Source: JAAYXS01 sp043820985 (GTDB lineage: Bacteria; Planctomycetota; Phycisphaerae; UBA1845; Fen-1342). From it: a DNA stretch of 64,000 nt. The first letter of the stretch is position 1. Each line of letters starts with the position of its first letter. The notes under the pieces are model-generated. The model was not told where the DNA came from, did not search any database, and saw only the letters and a program-made list of their open reading frames with translations. The DNA lies in contig JBDRDH010000139.1 of the NCBI GenBank assembly GCA_043820985.1, positions 1-64,000 of the forward strand, in the 5' to 3' direction. Positions 16,344 to 25,083 of this stretch are shown piece by piece. The translations under genes were made by a program, and so were the position numbers.

Positions 16344-18290
16344 ATGCAACTGATCCCACTCGACTGGACCTTTGTCGTCGGCTTCTTCGCCATCACCCTC
16401 ACCATCGGCGTGCTCGTCGCCCGGCGATCCGGCCGCAGCACCTCTGAGTTCTTCCTGTCTGGCCGCGCCATGCCCTGGTGGCTGCTGGGCATGTCGATGG
16501 TCGCCACCACCTTCTCGACCGACACGCCCAACCTGGTCACCGACATCGTCCGGCAGAACGGCGTCGCCGGCAACTGGGTCTGGTGGGCTTTCCTGCTGAC
16601 CGGCATGCTGACCGTCTTCGTCTACGCCAAACTCTGGCGCCGCTCCGGCGTGACCACCGACGTCGAGTTCTACGAGCTGCGCTACTCCGGCAAACCCGCG
16701 GCCTTCCTGCGCGGCTTCCGCGCCCTCTACCTCGGCGTCTTCTTCAACATCTGCATCATGGCCACCGTCTCGCTGGCCGCCATCAAGATCGGCGGCGTGA
16801 TGCTTGGCTTCACGCCCATTCAGACTATCCTCGTGGCCTCGGTCGTGACCGTGATCTTCAGCGCCCTGGGCGGTCTGCGCGCCGTCATACTGACCGATTT
16901 CCTCTTGTTTATCATTGCCATGCTCGGCGCCCTGGCCGCCGCCATCGTCGCGCTGCGCCAGCCCGAAGTCGGTGGTCTTGGTAACATGCTGGCCAGTGAG
17001 CAATTGGTTGGCCAGCTCTCCTTAGTACCAGCACTGAACAACGCCGATGGCACCAGCAACCTCAACACCTTCGTCGCCATCTTCCTCATGCCCCTGGCCG
17101 TGCAATGGTGGAGCGTCTGGTATCCCGGTTCCGAGCCCGGCGGCGGCGGATACATCGCCCAACGCATGCTCTCGGCCAAGGACGAAAAGCACGCCATCGG
17201 CGCAACGTTCTTCTTCAACGCCGCCCATTACGCCCTGCGTCCCTGGCCGTGGATCCTGGTAGCCCTGTGCTCCCTATTGGTTTTCCCACTCGATGCTAAT
17301 AACGAGCGCCAAGACGCAAAGAAGATACTCGCCAGCGACGATATGAAAGCACTCGTCGAAAAATGGGAAGCCGATCCAGAGTCGGTTGATCCAGCCACCC
17401 GCGCGCGCATCGAGGCTCTCCAGATTCAGGAAAAGGGGCTGACCGCCATCCGCACCGAGTATCCCGACCTGGAGTACAGCAAACTTGGACACGACCTGGC
17501 TTATCCCGCCATGCTCACTTTCCTGCCGCATGGTTTGCTCGGTCTGGTTGTCGCCTCGCTCATCGCCGCCTATATGTCCACCATCTCAACACACCTGAAC
17601 TGGGGTTCGAGCTACATCGTCAACGATTTCTGGAAACGGTTCATCAATCCCGGCTCCAGCGAGCGCGAGCAGGTTTGGGTCGGTCGTGTATCGACCGTGC
17701 TGTTGATGATCGTGGCGGGTGCGCTGGCCCTGTGGCTCGAAAACGCGCTACAGGCATTCAAGATCCTGCTACAGATCGGAGCCGGCACCGGACTGCTCTT
17801 CATCTTGCGCTGGTTCTGGTGGCGGATAAATCCCTATAGCGAACTCACCGCCATGGTGGTCTCGTTCCTCGTCGCAATTTACATGCAGCTCTTTGCTCCA
17901 GAGTACCTGGAAGATTGGCATAAATTGCTCATCGGCGTCGGCCTTACGACCGTGGCGTGGATCCTCGTAACCCTGATCACCCCGCCCGCCGCGGCGCCGA
18001 CGTTGCGTACCTTCTACAAACTCACGCGCCCCGGCGGTCCCGGTTGGCGCAAGATCATTGCCGAGGCACAGGCCGATGGCGAAACCATCACCGGCCCCGA
18101 GGCCGGCCGTTCCAACCTGCCGCTCGGCATCCTGTGCATGGTCGCCGGCTGCTTCGCCGTCTACTCCGCCCTGTTCGGCACCGGCTACTGGATCTACGGC
18201 GAATACACCCTCGCCATCATCATGACCCTCATCGCCCTCGCCGCCACCGGAGCACTAATGATCCTATGGAACCGCGTCGCCCGACAATAG
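16344..18290 (+). CDS. Sodium:solute symporter (SSS family)
   Basis: A 648-residue protein with about 13 transmembrane helices and SSS-family segments (SEFFLSGRAMPWWLLGMSM; TTFSTDTPNLVTDIV; ALGGLRAVILTDFLLF). A polar insertion between helices (about residues 315-380) is usual in planctomycete members. It should import a sugar or sugar acid with Na+. Its place beside the sialidase and fucosidase genes suggests a glycan-derived monosaccharide; the exact substrate cannot be read. It is divergent from the sialidase gene across a repeat-rich 214-base gap. Confidence 0.92.
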   Translation: MQLIPLDWTFVVGFFAITLTIGVLVARRSGRSTSEFFLSGRAMPWWLLGMSMVATTFSTDTPNLVTDIVRQNGVAGNWVWWAFLLTGMLTVFVYAKLWRRSGVTTDVEFYELRYSGKPAAFLRGFRALYLGVFFNICIMATVSLAAIKIGGVMLGFTPIQTILVASVVTVIFSALGGLRAVILTDFLLFIIAMLGALAAAIVALRQPEVGGLGNMLASEQLVGQLSLVPALNNADGTSNLNTFVAIFLMPLAVQWWSVWYPGSEPGGGGYIAQRMLSAKDEKHAIGATFFFNAAHYALRPWPWILVALCSLLVFPLDANNERQDAKKILASDDMKALVEKWEADPESVDPATRARIEALQIQEKGLTAIRTEYPDLEYSKLGHDLAYPAMLTFLPHGLLGLVVASLIAAYMSTISTHLNWGSSYIVNDFWKRFINPGSSEREQVWVGRVSTVLLMIVAGALALWLENALQAFKILLQIGAGTGLLFILRWFWWRINPYSELTAMVVSFLVAIYMQLFAPEYLEDWHKLLIGVGLTTVAWILVTLITPPAAAPTLRTFYKLTRPGGPGWRKIIAEAQADGETITGPEAGRSNLPLGILCMVAGCFAVYSALFGTGYWIYGEYTLAIIMTLIALAATGALMILWNRVARQ

Positions 18291-18399
18291 AACCTGGTAT
18301 GGATATCTTCAGTTTACGGAATCTAAACGGACATTGAAACCAGCAACCGTCGCCGTTAGACTACTATAGGTAGGGTCTTGGGAAACGAGCAGGTACCAG

Positions 18400-18564
18400 A
18401 TGAAGCCTATACTGCGTGAGAAGCTGAAACGGCTGCGCAACGGAGAGCCCGCAAGGGTTATCGATCTTTTCGCCGGCTGTGGTGGCATCTCCGTTGGAAC
18501 ACAACTGGACTGTTTCACTACCTTTGTCCGGGGCTATATACACACATGTCACAGAACGGCATGA
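18400..18564 (+). pseudogene. Remnant of a C5-cytosine DNA methyltransferase (motif I only)
   Basis: The frame from ATG 18400 encodes ARVIDLFAGCGGISVG, the SAM-binding motif I of Dcm-type methyltransferases, then loses similarity after about residue 35 and stops at 18562-18564. Motifs IV (PCQ), VI (ENV), VIII and the target-recognition region are absent here and elsewhere in the window. The stub overlaps the start of the HNH gene by 19 bases, as expected from an internal deletion that joined the methyltransferase 5' end to the next gene. Vsr, usually a dcm partner, follows downstream. Confidence 0.8.
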
Positions 18565-19331
18565 AAACGCGACGATACTGGACGCGCGAAGAAACACTTG
18601 CCGCATTCAATCTATATTCACGAACGACTTTCGGTCGCCTCCATGCCCGCAATCCAGAAATCATCAAACTAGCTAATAACATAGGTCGAACTCCAGGGGC
18701 GGTCGCCATGAAGTGCTGTAACCTAGCAGCACTCGATCCAGCATTGCAGGCACGGGGAATCAAGGGACTTCGCAGTATTTCTAACCTCGATAGACAGGTG
18801 TGGGAGGAGTTTCATGCGTCGCCCGAATCGGTCGGTTACGAATCAGAGGTAGAATTCTCTAAGTTAATCCAGCGCCCACCAAGGATGGTCGCGGCGGATG
18901 ATCCCGTCTCTACATTCGGCGAAACAGATCGTGAGGCAGTACAACGAGTAAGGATTACTCAGCACCTCTTCCGTGCCATGATAATGACAAGCTACGCGGA
19001 GCGCTGTGCCGTTTGTACATTGCCTCTCCGCAAGCTTCTCGTTGCGTCACATATCGTTGGCTGGGCTGTAGATCCTTCTAATAGAATGAATCCTCGTAAC
19101 GGGATCTGTCTATGTTCGTTCCACGACCGTGCGTTCGACGCAGCAATTATTGATATAGACGAAGCGTTTTTGATCCATGTGACTCGTAAGTGTCGCATAG
19201 CCGGAACACATCGAGTGGCGAACGAAATGTTGTATCGTTTTGACGGCACATCAATGCAATTACCTAATCGATGGCAACCCGATCCTGAGCTCTTGAGGCG
19301 TCGGCGGCAAGTGCTTGGAGTGGCTAGTTGA
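18546..19331 (+). CDS. HNH restriction endonuclease-like protein
   Basis: A 261-residue protein with an N-terminal region (YWTREETLAAFNLYSRTTFG; IGRTPGAVAMKCCN) typical of restriction-associated HNH proteins. The C-terminal HNH domain contains CAVC, then LVASHIVGW, and NPRNGICLCSFHDRAFD (His and Asn ligands and a second Cys site). It looks complete. An internal ATG at 18561 is an alternative start. G+C is clearly lower than in flanking genes, and it sits between a methyltransferase stub and another nuclease, so horizontal transfer is likely. Confidence 0.85.
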   Translation: MSQNGMKTRRYWTREETLAAFNLYSRTTFGRLHARNPEIIKLANNIGRTPGAVAMKCCNLAALDPALQARGIKGLRSISNLDRQVWEEFHASPESVGYESEVEFSKLIQRPPRMVAADDPVSTFGETDREAVQRVRITQHLFRAMIMTSYAERCAVCTLPLRKLLVASHIVGWAVDPSNRMNPRNGICLCSFHDRAFDAAIIDIDEAFLIHVTRKCRIAGTHRVANEMLYRFDGTSMQLPNRWQPDPELLRRRRQVLGVAS

Positions 19332-19427
19332 GGGACATCACTCAGATACTAACAGGCCTGACCGGTTGGAGATGCGTTATTTCCGCTGATTTCATCATTC
19401 GGCAACTACGGAGCATGGAGCAGTCTA

Positions 19428-20573
19428 GTGAATCTGTCGAAGGTCGCGGCTAAGCAACTCACACAATCCGATCTCACCTTCTTTGTCTCGCATTTCAAGG
19501 AACAACAAGGCCGAGAATCGAATCAGAACGGCATCAATCTTAACGCGGACATCTTTGTCAGGCAGTTCTATCCTGGGTTGAGAGATCGCCTCGACGCCAT
19601 CCTGCTCGATCTGACGATCAAAGGGCCGGGCAACACGCCGGCCTACACTCGCGCCAGCAAGGCGATTCGCTCAAGCGGTGGCAAGTATTGGCACCTGGGC
19701 GGGATGTTCATCGAAGATCCTCCGGATCAACCAGGCCGCTTTGACCAGCTCAAAGCCGATGACATCGCAATACTGGCATTCGAAGGCGCTGAAAAGCCCT
19801 TGGCGTTGACTATGGTGCTCGTTTCAGAAACACGAGATCGAGCCTTGTATGATAAGGTCAACGACATAGCTGATTTTAAGGGCCGCCAGACGATGTGTGT
19901 GATCGGGCCAGAGCAGTTGCACGAGTTACACAGCTTGTCCTCTTCTGCATACAAGGATAGCCACCCTCTCGAAACGCTCTTCGCGGCCGATAGCGTCGAA
20001 GAGGTTCTGCATGGATCGGCCGAAGCACAGGAACGGGTCACAAGATCCACTGACGGTCGGGGAGTCCTTATCTCACCGGAGATTATGCGAAGACGGACTG
20101 CCACCGCCGGAGAGACTGGTCAATTAGGTGAGGAGGCTTTTGAGCATTGGCTCATCGCTCGCGGACATACGGAAGATGAATTCGAATGGGTATCCCAGAC
20201 GTACGCGAGGGCCGCTTATGATTTCCTTGTGAGTTCGCCTCGCTGGGAGAGCAATGAGCAGCCACTTTATGTTGATGTTAAGTCGACCAAAGGATCACAA
20301 AACGCAACTTTTCACATGAGCATGGCCGAGGTACGTTGGGCCGCAAGGCACGAGGAGTACCGAATCGCCCGCGTGTCTTTGCTAACAGATTCCTCCGCTC
20401 AGATTCGAATACTGACAGGTGTCTCGCAGGTTTGTAGCGCCATGCTCAACTCACTCCAGGGCGTCTTGCCACATGGAGTAGCGATTGACAGCTTCGAACT
20501 TGACCCTGCCGTGCTCACAGAATCCGTTAGCGACCCGGTTCGCTGGAGCGACTCAACTGGCGACGAAACCTGA
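19428..20573 (+). CDS. DUF3883-type restriction endonuclease-like protein
   Basis: About 381 residues starting with GTG at 19428 (GGAG nine bases upstream). The C-terminal third has AAYDFLVSSPRW, PLYVDVKSTKG and FHMSMAEVRWA, the DUF3883 pattern, a PD-(D/E)XK-like nuclease fold common in R-M systems. The N-terminal part (about 1-200) is not recognised. The stop overlaps the vsr start (TGATG), indicating coupled translation. The low G+C matches the rest of the island. Confidence 0.75.
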   Translation: MNLSKVAAKQLTQSDLTFFVSHFKEQQGRESNQNGINLNADIFVRQFYPGLRDRLDAILLDLTIKGPGNTPAYTRASKAIRSSGGKYWHLGGMFIEDPPDQPGRFDQLKADDIAILAFEGAEKPLALTMVLVSETRDRALYDKVNDIADFKGRQTMCVIGPEQLHELHSLSSSAYKDSHPLETLFAADSVEEVLHGSAEAQERVTRSTDGRGVLISPEIMRRRTATAGETGQLGEEAFEHWLIARGHTEDEFEWVSQTYARAAYDFLVSSPRWESNEQPLYVDVKSTKGSQNATFHMSMAEVRWAARHEEYRIARVSLLTDSSAQIRILTGVSQVCSAMLNSLQGVLPHGVAIDSFELDPAVLTESVSDPVRWSDSTGDET

Positions 20574-20983
20574 TGGACGTCCTCACCAAGGAACAACGCC
20601 AGCGCAACATGCGAGCTATACGAAGCCGCGATACACAGCCCGAGATGTTCGTTCGTCGACTAGTCCACTCAATGGGCTTCCGCTATCGACTGCATTGTCG
20701 AAACCTGCCTGGCCAACCCGATCTCGTATTCGCCTCCAGGAAGAAAACCGTATTCGTTCACGGCTGTTTCTGGCATAGACATCGTTGCAGGTACGGACGT
20801 GTAGTACCGGCCACACGACGCGAGTTCTGGACAAAGAAACTACAGAAAAACATACAGCGTGACCGCCGGGTTCGACGTCAGCTAAGAGCACTTGGTTGGA
20901 AGTCACTTACCATTTGGGAATGTCAGTTGAAAGACGTCACGCGACTTAGAAACCGATTACACACATTCCTGGATTCCCTATGA
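20573..20983 (+). CDS. vsr: Very short patch repair endonuclease Vsr
   Basis: The 136-residue protein has the complete Vsr pattern: QRQRNMRAIRSRDTQPE, FRYRLHCRNLPGQPDLVF (catalytic Asp), and TVFVHGCFWHRHRC with Zn-ligand Cys and His. Vsr nicks T:G mismatches that arise when 5-methylcytosine deaminates, so it normally travels with a C5-methyltransferase. Here the partner is only a stub, which makes this gene a relic or a free repair enzyme. The 191 bases downstream (20984-21174) are AT-rich and hold no gene that I can see. Confidence 0.93.
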   Translation: MDVLTKEQRQRNMRAIRSRDTQPEMFVRRLVHSMGFRYRLHCRNLPGQPDLVFASRKKTVFVHGCFWHRHRCRYGRVVPATRREFWTKKLQKNIQRDRRVRRQLRALGWKSLTIWECQLKDVTRLRNRLHTFLDSL

Positions 20984-21174
20984 CTTGAGGATTAAAAATA
21001 AGTACGCGAGTAAGATTCGCCATTGTTTTGTGACCAAACCACCATTTTCCATTCTGTCTGAGATCCATCAAAACGATTAAAATTTGATATAAACAGCTTG
21101 TCGAGATTGCTGGGAAATGTCCATCGCCGGAGAACTCGCGAAAGCGTAACCAAGCTGCGTGTTGAGGAATCCCA

Positions 21175-23451
21175 ATGAGAAATACACTGCTGACCAGCCT
21201 GATCCTATGCGTCTTGGCAACCGCGACCTTCGCCGCCGACACTGATAATCCCGCGCCGGCGATCGTCCCCGCTCCGGTCGCGCTCACCATGCAGGAAGGT
21301 GCCTGTACATTGGCCCCGGACGCACGCGTTGTGATCATTGTTTATAAACCCAAGGTCCGCGCCGTCGCCGACTATCTGGTCAGTGCTATGTCCGACCAGG
21401 CCGGCTGGAATCTCACCGTCTTCGGCCCGGACGATGTGGGCGGCCGCCAGCCTAGTGCCGCCGACATTCACCTTAACCTCATACCCGCCGATCTGACTCT
21501 CGGCGCTGAAGGCTACGAGTTAAATGTCACGGCCGATGAGGTCGTCCTCCGGGCGCCGACACCGTGCGGTCTATTCCGCGCCACGCAGACTCTGCGTCAG
21601 TTACTGCATACAGCCATCAAAGACCCCGGCACCAACTCCCGACAGATTCCGTGTATGACCATCAGGGATTACCCGCGCTACAAGTGGCGCGGGATGCTGC
21701 TCGATTGCGGGCGGCATTTCATGGATAAGGAATTCGTCAAGCGCTACATCGACCTGCTGGCGTATCACAAGATGAACGTCCTGCACTGGCACTTGACCGA
21801 GGACCAGGGCTGGCGCATCGAGATCAAGAAGTATCCCAAGCTCACCGAGATCAGCGCCTGGCGCGGCGAGGGGGCCCAGCGTTATGGCGGTTTCTATTCG
21901 CAGGAAGACATCAAGGAGATCGTAGCCTACGCCCAGAGCCGCTACGTTACCATCGTGCCCGAGATCGAAATGCCCGGCCACTCCGTCGCCGCCCTGGCCG
22001 CCTACCCCGAACTATCCTGCACCGGCGGGCCGTTCGACGTCAGCACGCGTTGGGGTGTGCACAAAGAGGTCTACTGCGCCGGCGACGAGCAGACCTTCGA
22101 GTTTCTTGAGAACGTACTCAGCGAAGTGGTCGAGCTGTTCCCTTCGGAGTTCATCCACATCGGCGGCGACGAGTGCCCCAAGCAGCGCTGGGAAGCGTGC
22201 CCCAAATGCCAGGCCCGCATCAAGGCCGAAGGCCTCAAGGACGAGCACGAGTTGCAAAGCTATTTCATCCGCCGCATCGAGAAGTTCCTCAACAGCAAAG
22301 GTAAGCGCCTGGTCGGCTGGGACGAGATTCTCGAAGGCGGGCTGGCCCCGAACGCAACGGTTCAGTCCTGGCGCGGGATGGACGGCGCCGTCGCCGCCGC
22401 GGCCAGCGGCCACGATGTGATTACCTCCCCCACCAGCCACTGCTACCTCGACTACGCCCAGGTGCGTCTGCCGGGCGAGCCCACCTGGATGGGGTACGTC
22501 GATCTCGAGACGTGCTATTCGTTCGAACCGACGCCGCTGCAACTGATGCCCGCGCAGGCCGCGCACGTGCTCGGCGTGGAGGGCAACATGTGGACCGAGC
22601 ACGCGCCGCAGGAGCGCGTGGATTGGCAGGCTTTCCCACGTCTGTGTGCGTTATCCGAAGTCGGCTGGTCCCCCGCCGACCGGCGCGACTGGGACGATTT
22701 CTCCGCGCGCTTGCGGACCCACTACCGCCGTCTGGACGCTTTGGGTGTGACGTACTTCATCCCGCCGCCCAAATGTGTTTCACGTGAAACAGTTTTCACG
22801 GATTCGACCGAGGTCATTCTGGAAAATCCGCTGGGCCGCGGTACGGTGCGTTACACGCTCGACGGCACCGATCCGACGCAAAACTCGCCAGAATACACCA
22901 ATCCCATCAAACTCAGCGCCACCACGACCGTCAAGGCGCGCACGTTCCTCGATAACCAGCGCGGCAGCAGCATTGCCGAATACAACTTCGTCAGGCAAAC
23001 GCCGTTGGTGCCGATCGCCGTCGGCGACGTGCAGTCCGGCCTGACCTACGAGTACTACGAGGGCAGCTTCCGGAAGCTGCCGGACTTCCGCGCGCTGACG
23101 CAGTCCGCCGCCGGCGTGGCAACGACGATTGACCTGTCCGTCAGCCAGCGGAATGATAACTTCGCGTTGCGCTTCCTTGGTTATCTCGAAGTGCCCGCTG
23201 ACGGGCTGTACACCTTCACGCTCAACTCGGACGATGGCAGCAAGCTGTGGATCGGCCCACAGGTGGTGGTCGATCACGACGGGCTGCACGGCGCGACGGA
23301 GAAGAGCGGGCAGATCATACTGCGGGCCGGCAAGCACCCAATTTGCGTCATCTTCTTCCAGGCCGGCGGCGGGCGACGGCTGGAGGTCAGCTACGAAGGG
23401 CCGAGCGTGACGAAGCAAGTGATACCGGCGTCGGCGCTGTGGCGAAGATAG
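21175..23451 (+). CDS. Secreted GH20 beta-N-acetylhexosaminidase with chitobiase-C and PA14 domains
   Basis: The signal peptide is followed by a GH20b-type N-terminal domain (about 27-155) and the GH20 catalytic barrel (about 160-510) with HFMDKEFVKRYIDLLAYHKMN, WHLTEDQGWR and the catalytic pair D332-E333 in HIGGDECPK. A chitobiase-type domain (VRYTLDGTDPT) and a C-terminal PA14 domain (from about 621) follow. It removes terminal beta-GlcNAc or GalNAc, the reaction intermediate being the substrate's own N-acetyl group. GAGGAAT precedes the ATG. A perfect parS palindrome lies in the linker coding region at 22776-22791. Confidence 0.94.
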   Translation: MRNTLLTSLILCVLATATFAADTDNPAPAIVPAPVALTMQEGACTLAPDARVVIIVYKPKVRAVADYLVSAMSDQAGWNLTVFGPDDVGGRQPSAADIHLNLIPADLTLGAEGYELNVTADEVVLRAPTPCGLFRATQTLRQLLHTAIKDPGTNSRQIPCMTIRDYPRYKWRGMLLDCGRHFMDKEFVKRYIDLLAYHKMNVLHWHLTEDQGWRIEIKKYPKLTEISAWRGEGAQRYGGFYSQEDIKEIVAYAQSRYVTIVPEIEMPGHSVAALAAYPELSCTGGPFDVSTRWGVHKEVYCAGDEQTFEFLENVLSEVVELFPSEFIHIGGDECPKQRWEACPKCQARIKAEGLKDEHELQSYFIRRIEKFLNSKGKRLVGWDEILEGGLAPNATVQSWRGMDGAVAAAASGHDVITSPTSHCYLDYAQVRLPGEPTWMGYVDLETCYSFEPTPLQLMPAQAAHVLGVEGNMWTEHAPQERVDWQAFPRLCALSEVGWSPADRRDWDDFSARLRTHYRRLDALGVTYFIPPPKCVSRETVFTDSTEVILENPLGRGTVRYTLDGTDPTQNSPEYTNPIKLSATTTVKARTFLDNQRGSSIAEYNFVRQTPLVPIAVGDVQSGLTYEYYEGSFRKLPDFRALTQSAAGVATTIDLSVSQRNDNFALRFLGYLEVPADGLYTFTLNSDDGSKLWIGPQVVVDHDGLHGATEKSGQIILRAGKHPICVIFFQAGGGRRLEVSYEGPSVTKQVIPASALWRR
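22776..22791. promoter_or_regulatory. parS centromere-like site (ParB binding palindrome)
   Basis: TGTTTCACGTGAAACA is an exact copy of the 16-bp bacterial parS consensus and a perfect palindrome. It lies inside the GH20 coding region and is read in frame. A 16-base match by chance in 64 kb is very unlikely. parS sites cluster near the replication origin in most bacteria. Confidence 0.75.
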
Positions 23452-23499
23452 GCCGACGTCGGGCACGGAGGCCCGATGCCACCAGTGCCGGCGACGATT

Positions 23500-25032
23500 C
23501 TACCACCAGACCTGCTTGCCGGACTTGACCGTGAAGATGCGTTCGAGGCGGCGGGAGTTCTCTTCGACCAGCCAATAGAGCTTACCGGCCGGGACGGAGT
23601 CGAACGAGACCGGCTGATTGCCGGCGACCTGCTGGCCGAATGATTCCCAGCCATCGTTCCAGACGAAAAGCTCGTAGGCCTTGCCCGGCTTAATGACGAT
23701 CATCGGCCTGGTGGCTTGCGTGTCGGCATCGGGCACCTCCGGATTGGTGATAGTCAACTCGATCGACTGCCTCGCGTCGCCGTCGCCGGTGAGTGGTCGA
23801 ACGTCGCCGGCGTCTGTCAGGATGAAGGGCGAGCTGGCGGGCACGACCTCTTCATCGACGTAGTACGCCGGCAGGTAGGCGACGTGGCGGCCCAGCTTGG
23901 TGAAGGTGACGCGGTCGCCGTCGAGCGCGCCCCAGTGGATCGGTCGCCACTTGCCGCCGTTGAAGACGCAGACGTAAGCGAAGCGTGTTCCCGCGGGCTT
24001 ACCGCTTTCCAGGCGGAGCGTGACGTCGGTGGTGTCGATGTACTGGTCGGTGGCGTCCTTGTAGTTTCTACTGTTGAGGTAGCGTGGCAGCTTCGCGTCC
24101 TCACCCGCGCGACACGCCAGACCGTCGCGCTGGATCGCAAATGTCTTGCGGTACACCTTGGCGGCCCGGCTCAAGAGCCTGGCCTTGCCGCGGCCCTGGG
24201 CATCGAGGATTACCTCCCAGGCGTGGTTGTTGTCGCGGTCGGCCCACCACGGGGTGAAGTCGACCGCCGCCGGTATCGCGACGCTCCGCATGGCGTACAT
24301 CATCATGTTGCTGATGTCGCCGCAGCGGCCGTTGCGGCTATGGGTCATCTCCTCGAAGCTCTGGTCGGTGGGGTGCAGGTAATAGAGGTCATTGAAGGGC
24401 ACCCACTGGTTGACGTCCCTGCGGACCAGGTCGGCCACTTCGTAAACGTCGGTCGGGTCCTTCATCTTCCCGGGCAGGTCGGCATAGCGCGCCAGGCAGG
24501 AGGGACGAAACGAATTGACCGGCTCGTTGTCGCCGCGGTATCCGAGGATGTACTCGCGGAACGCTTCGAACGTGAGGTCCCGCGCCCAAGGCTTCTCGCG
24601 CCAGGCCTGGAACGCGAGGTCGATGTTTTCGATCAGGTATTCGGCGCTGGCGGTCTCCAGGTCCGCCTCGAAGCGTTTGGTGTCGTAGTCGAGCTCGCCG
24701 TGCTTCTTTTCGAGCACGTCCAGCGCGGCCTGCGCCTCCGCGAGATTGGGATAGTCGAGCGCCTCGAACTCGACCTCGTTCCCATCCTGGTCGTAAAACG
24801 CGGTGAGGATGTAGCCGTGGCCGTCCATGTTCGCGATCAGGAACTGCGCGGCCTGGAGCTTCTGTTGGTCGCCCTCGTGCTGGTAGTGTTTCAGCACGCT
24901 CTCCAGCTCGGCGCGGTTACCGCCGGCCTTCGAGAGCGACATTTCGACATCAGCCGGCCAGGTGGCGCAGCCGGCGACCAGCGGCACGAAAGGCACCAGC
25001 AAGAGAAGACGACAAAGGGAACGAGGCAGCAT
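23500..25032 (-). CDS. Lipoprotein with transglutaminase-like domain
   Basis: A lipobox (VPLVAGC) anchors a protein of about 510 residues. The central region has the transglutaminase-like triad: Cys in RNGRCGDISNMMMYAMRS, then His and Asp in DRDNNHAWEVILD. C-terminal segments (RFAYVCVFNGGKWRPIHWG; YWLVEENSRRLERIF) look like beta domains. Bacterial members usually act as cysteine peptidases or protein-modifying enzymes outside the cytoplasm. ATG at 25032 has AAGGAG six bases upstream and is better than the TTG at 25038. It converges with the GH20 gene. Confidence 0.85.
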   Translation of the reverse strand: MLPRSLCRLLLLVPFVPLVAGCATWPADVEMSLSKAGGNRAELESVLKHYQHEGDQQKLQAAQFLIANMDGHGYILTAFYDQDGNEVEFEALDYPNLAEAQAALDVLEKKHGELDYDTKRFEADLETASAEYLIENIDLAFQAWREKPWARDLTFEAFREYILGYRGDNEPVNSFRPSCLARYADLPGKMKDPTDVYEVADLVRRDVNQWVPFNDLYYLHPTDQSFEEMTHSRNGRCGDISNMMMYAMRSVAIPAAVDFTPWWADRDNNHAWEVILDAQGRGKARLLSRAAKVYRKTFAIQRDGLACRAGEDAKLPRYLNSRNYKDATDQYIDTTDVTLRLESGKPAGTRFAYVCVFNGGKWRPIHWGALDGDRVTFTKLGRHVAYLPAYYVDEEVVPASSPFILTDAGDVRPLTGDGDARQSIELTITNPEVPDADTQATRPMIVIKPGKAYELFVWNDGWESFGQQVAGNQPVSFDSVPAGKLYWLVEENSRRLERIFTVKSGKQVWW

Positions 25033-25083
25033 GTTCAACTCCTTGAGTCGGTCAAGTGCGGACGTTATTGGAGGCAGCCTTCA

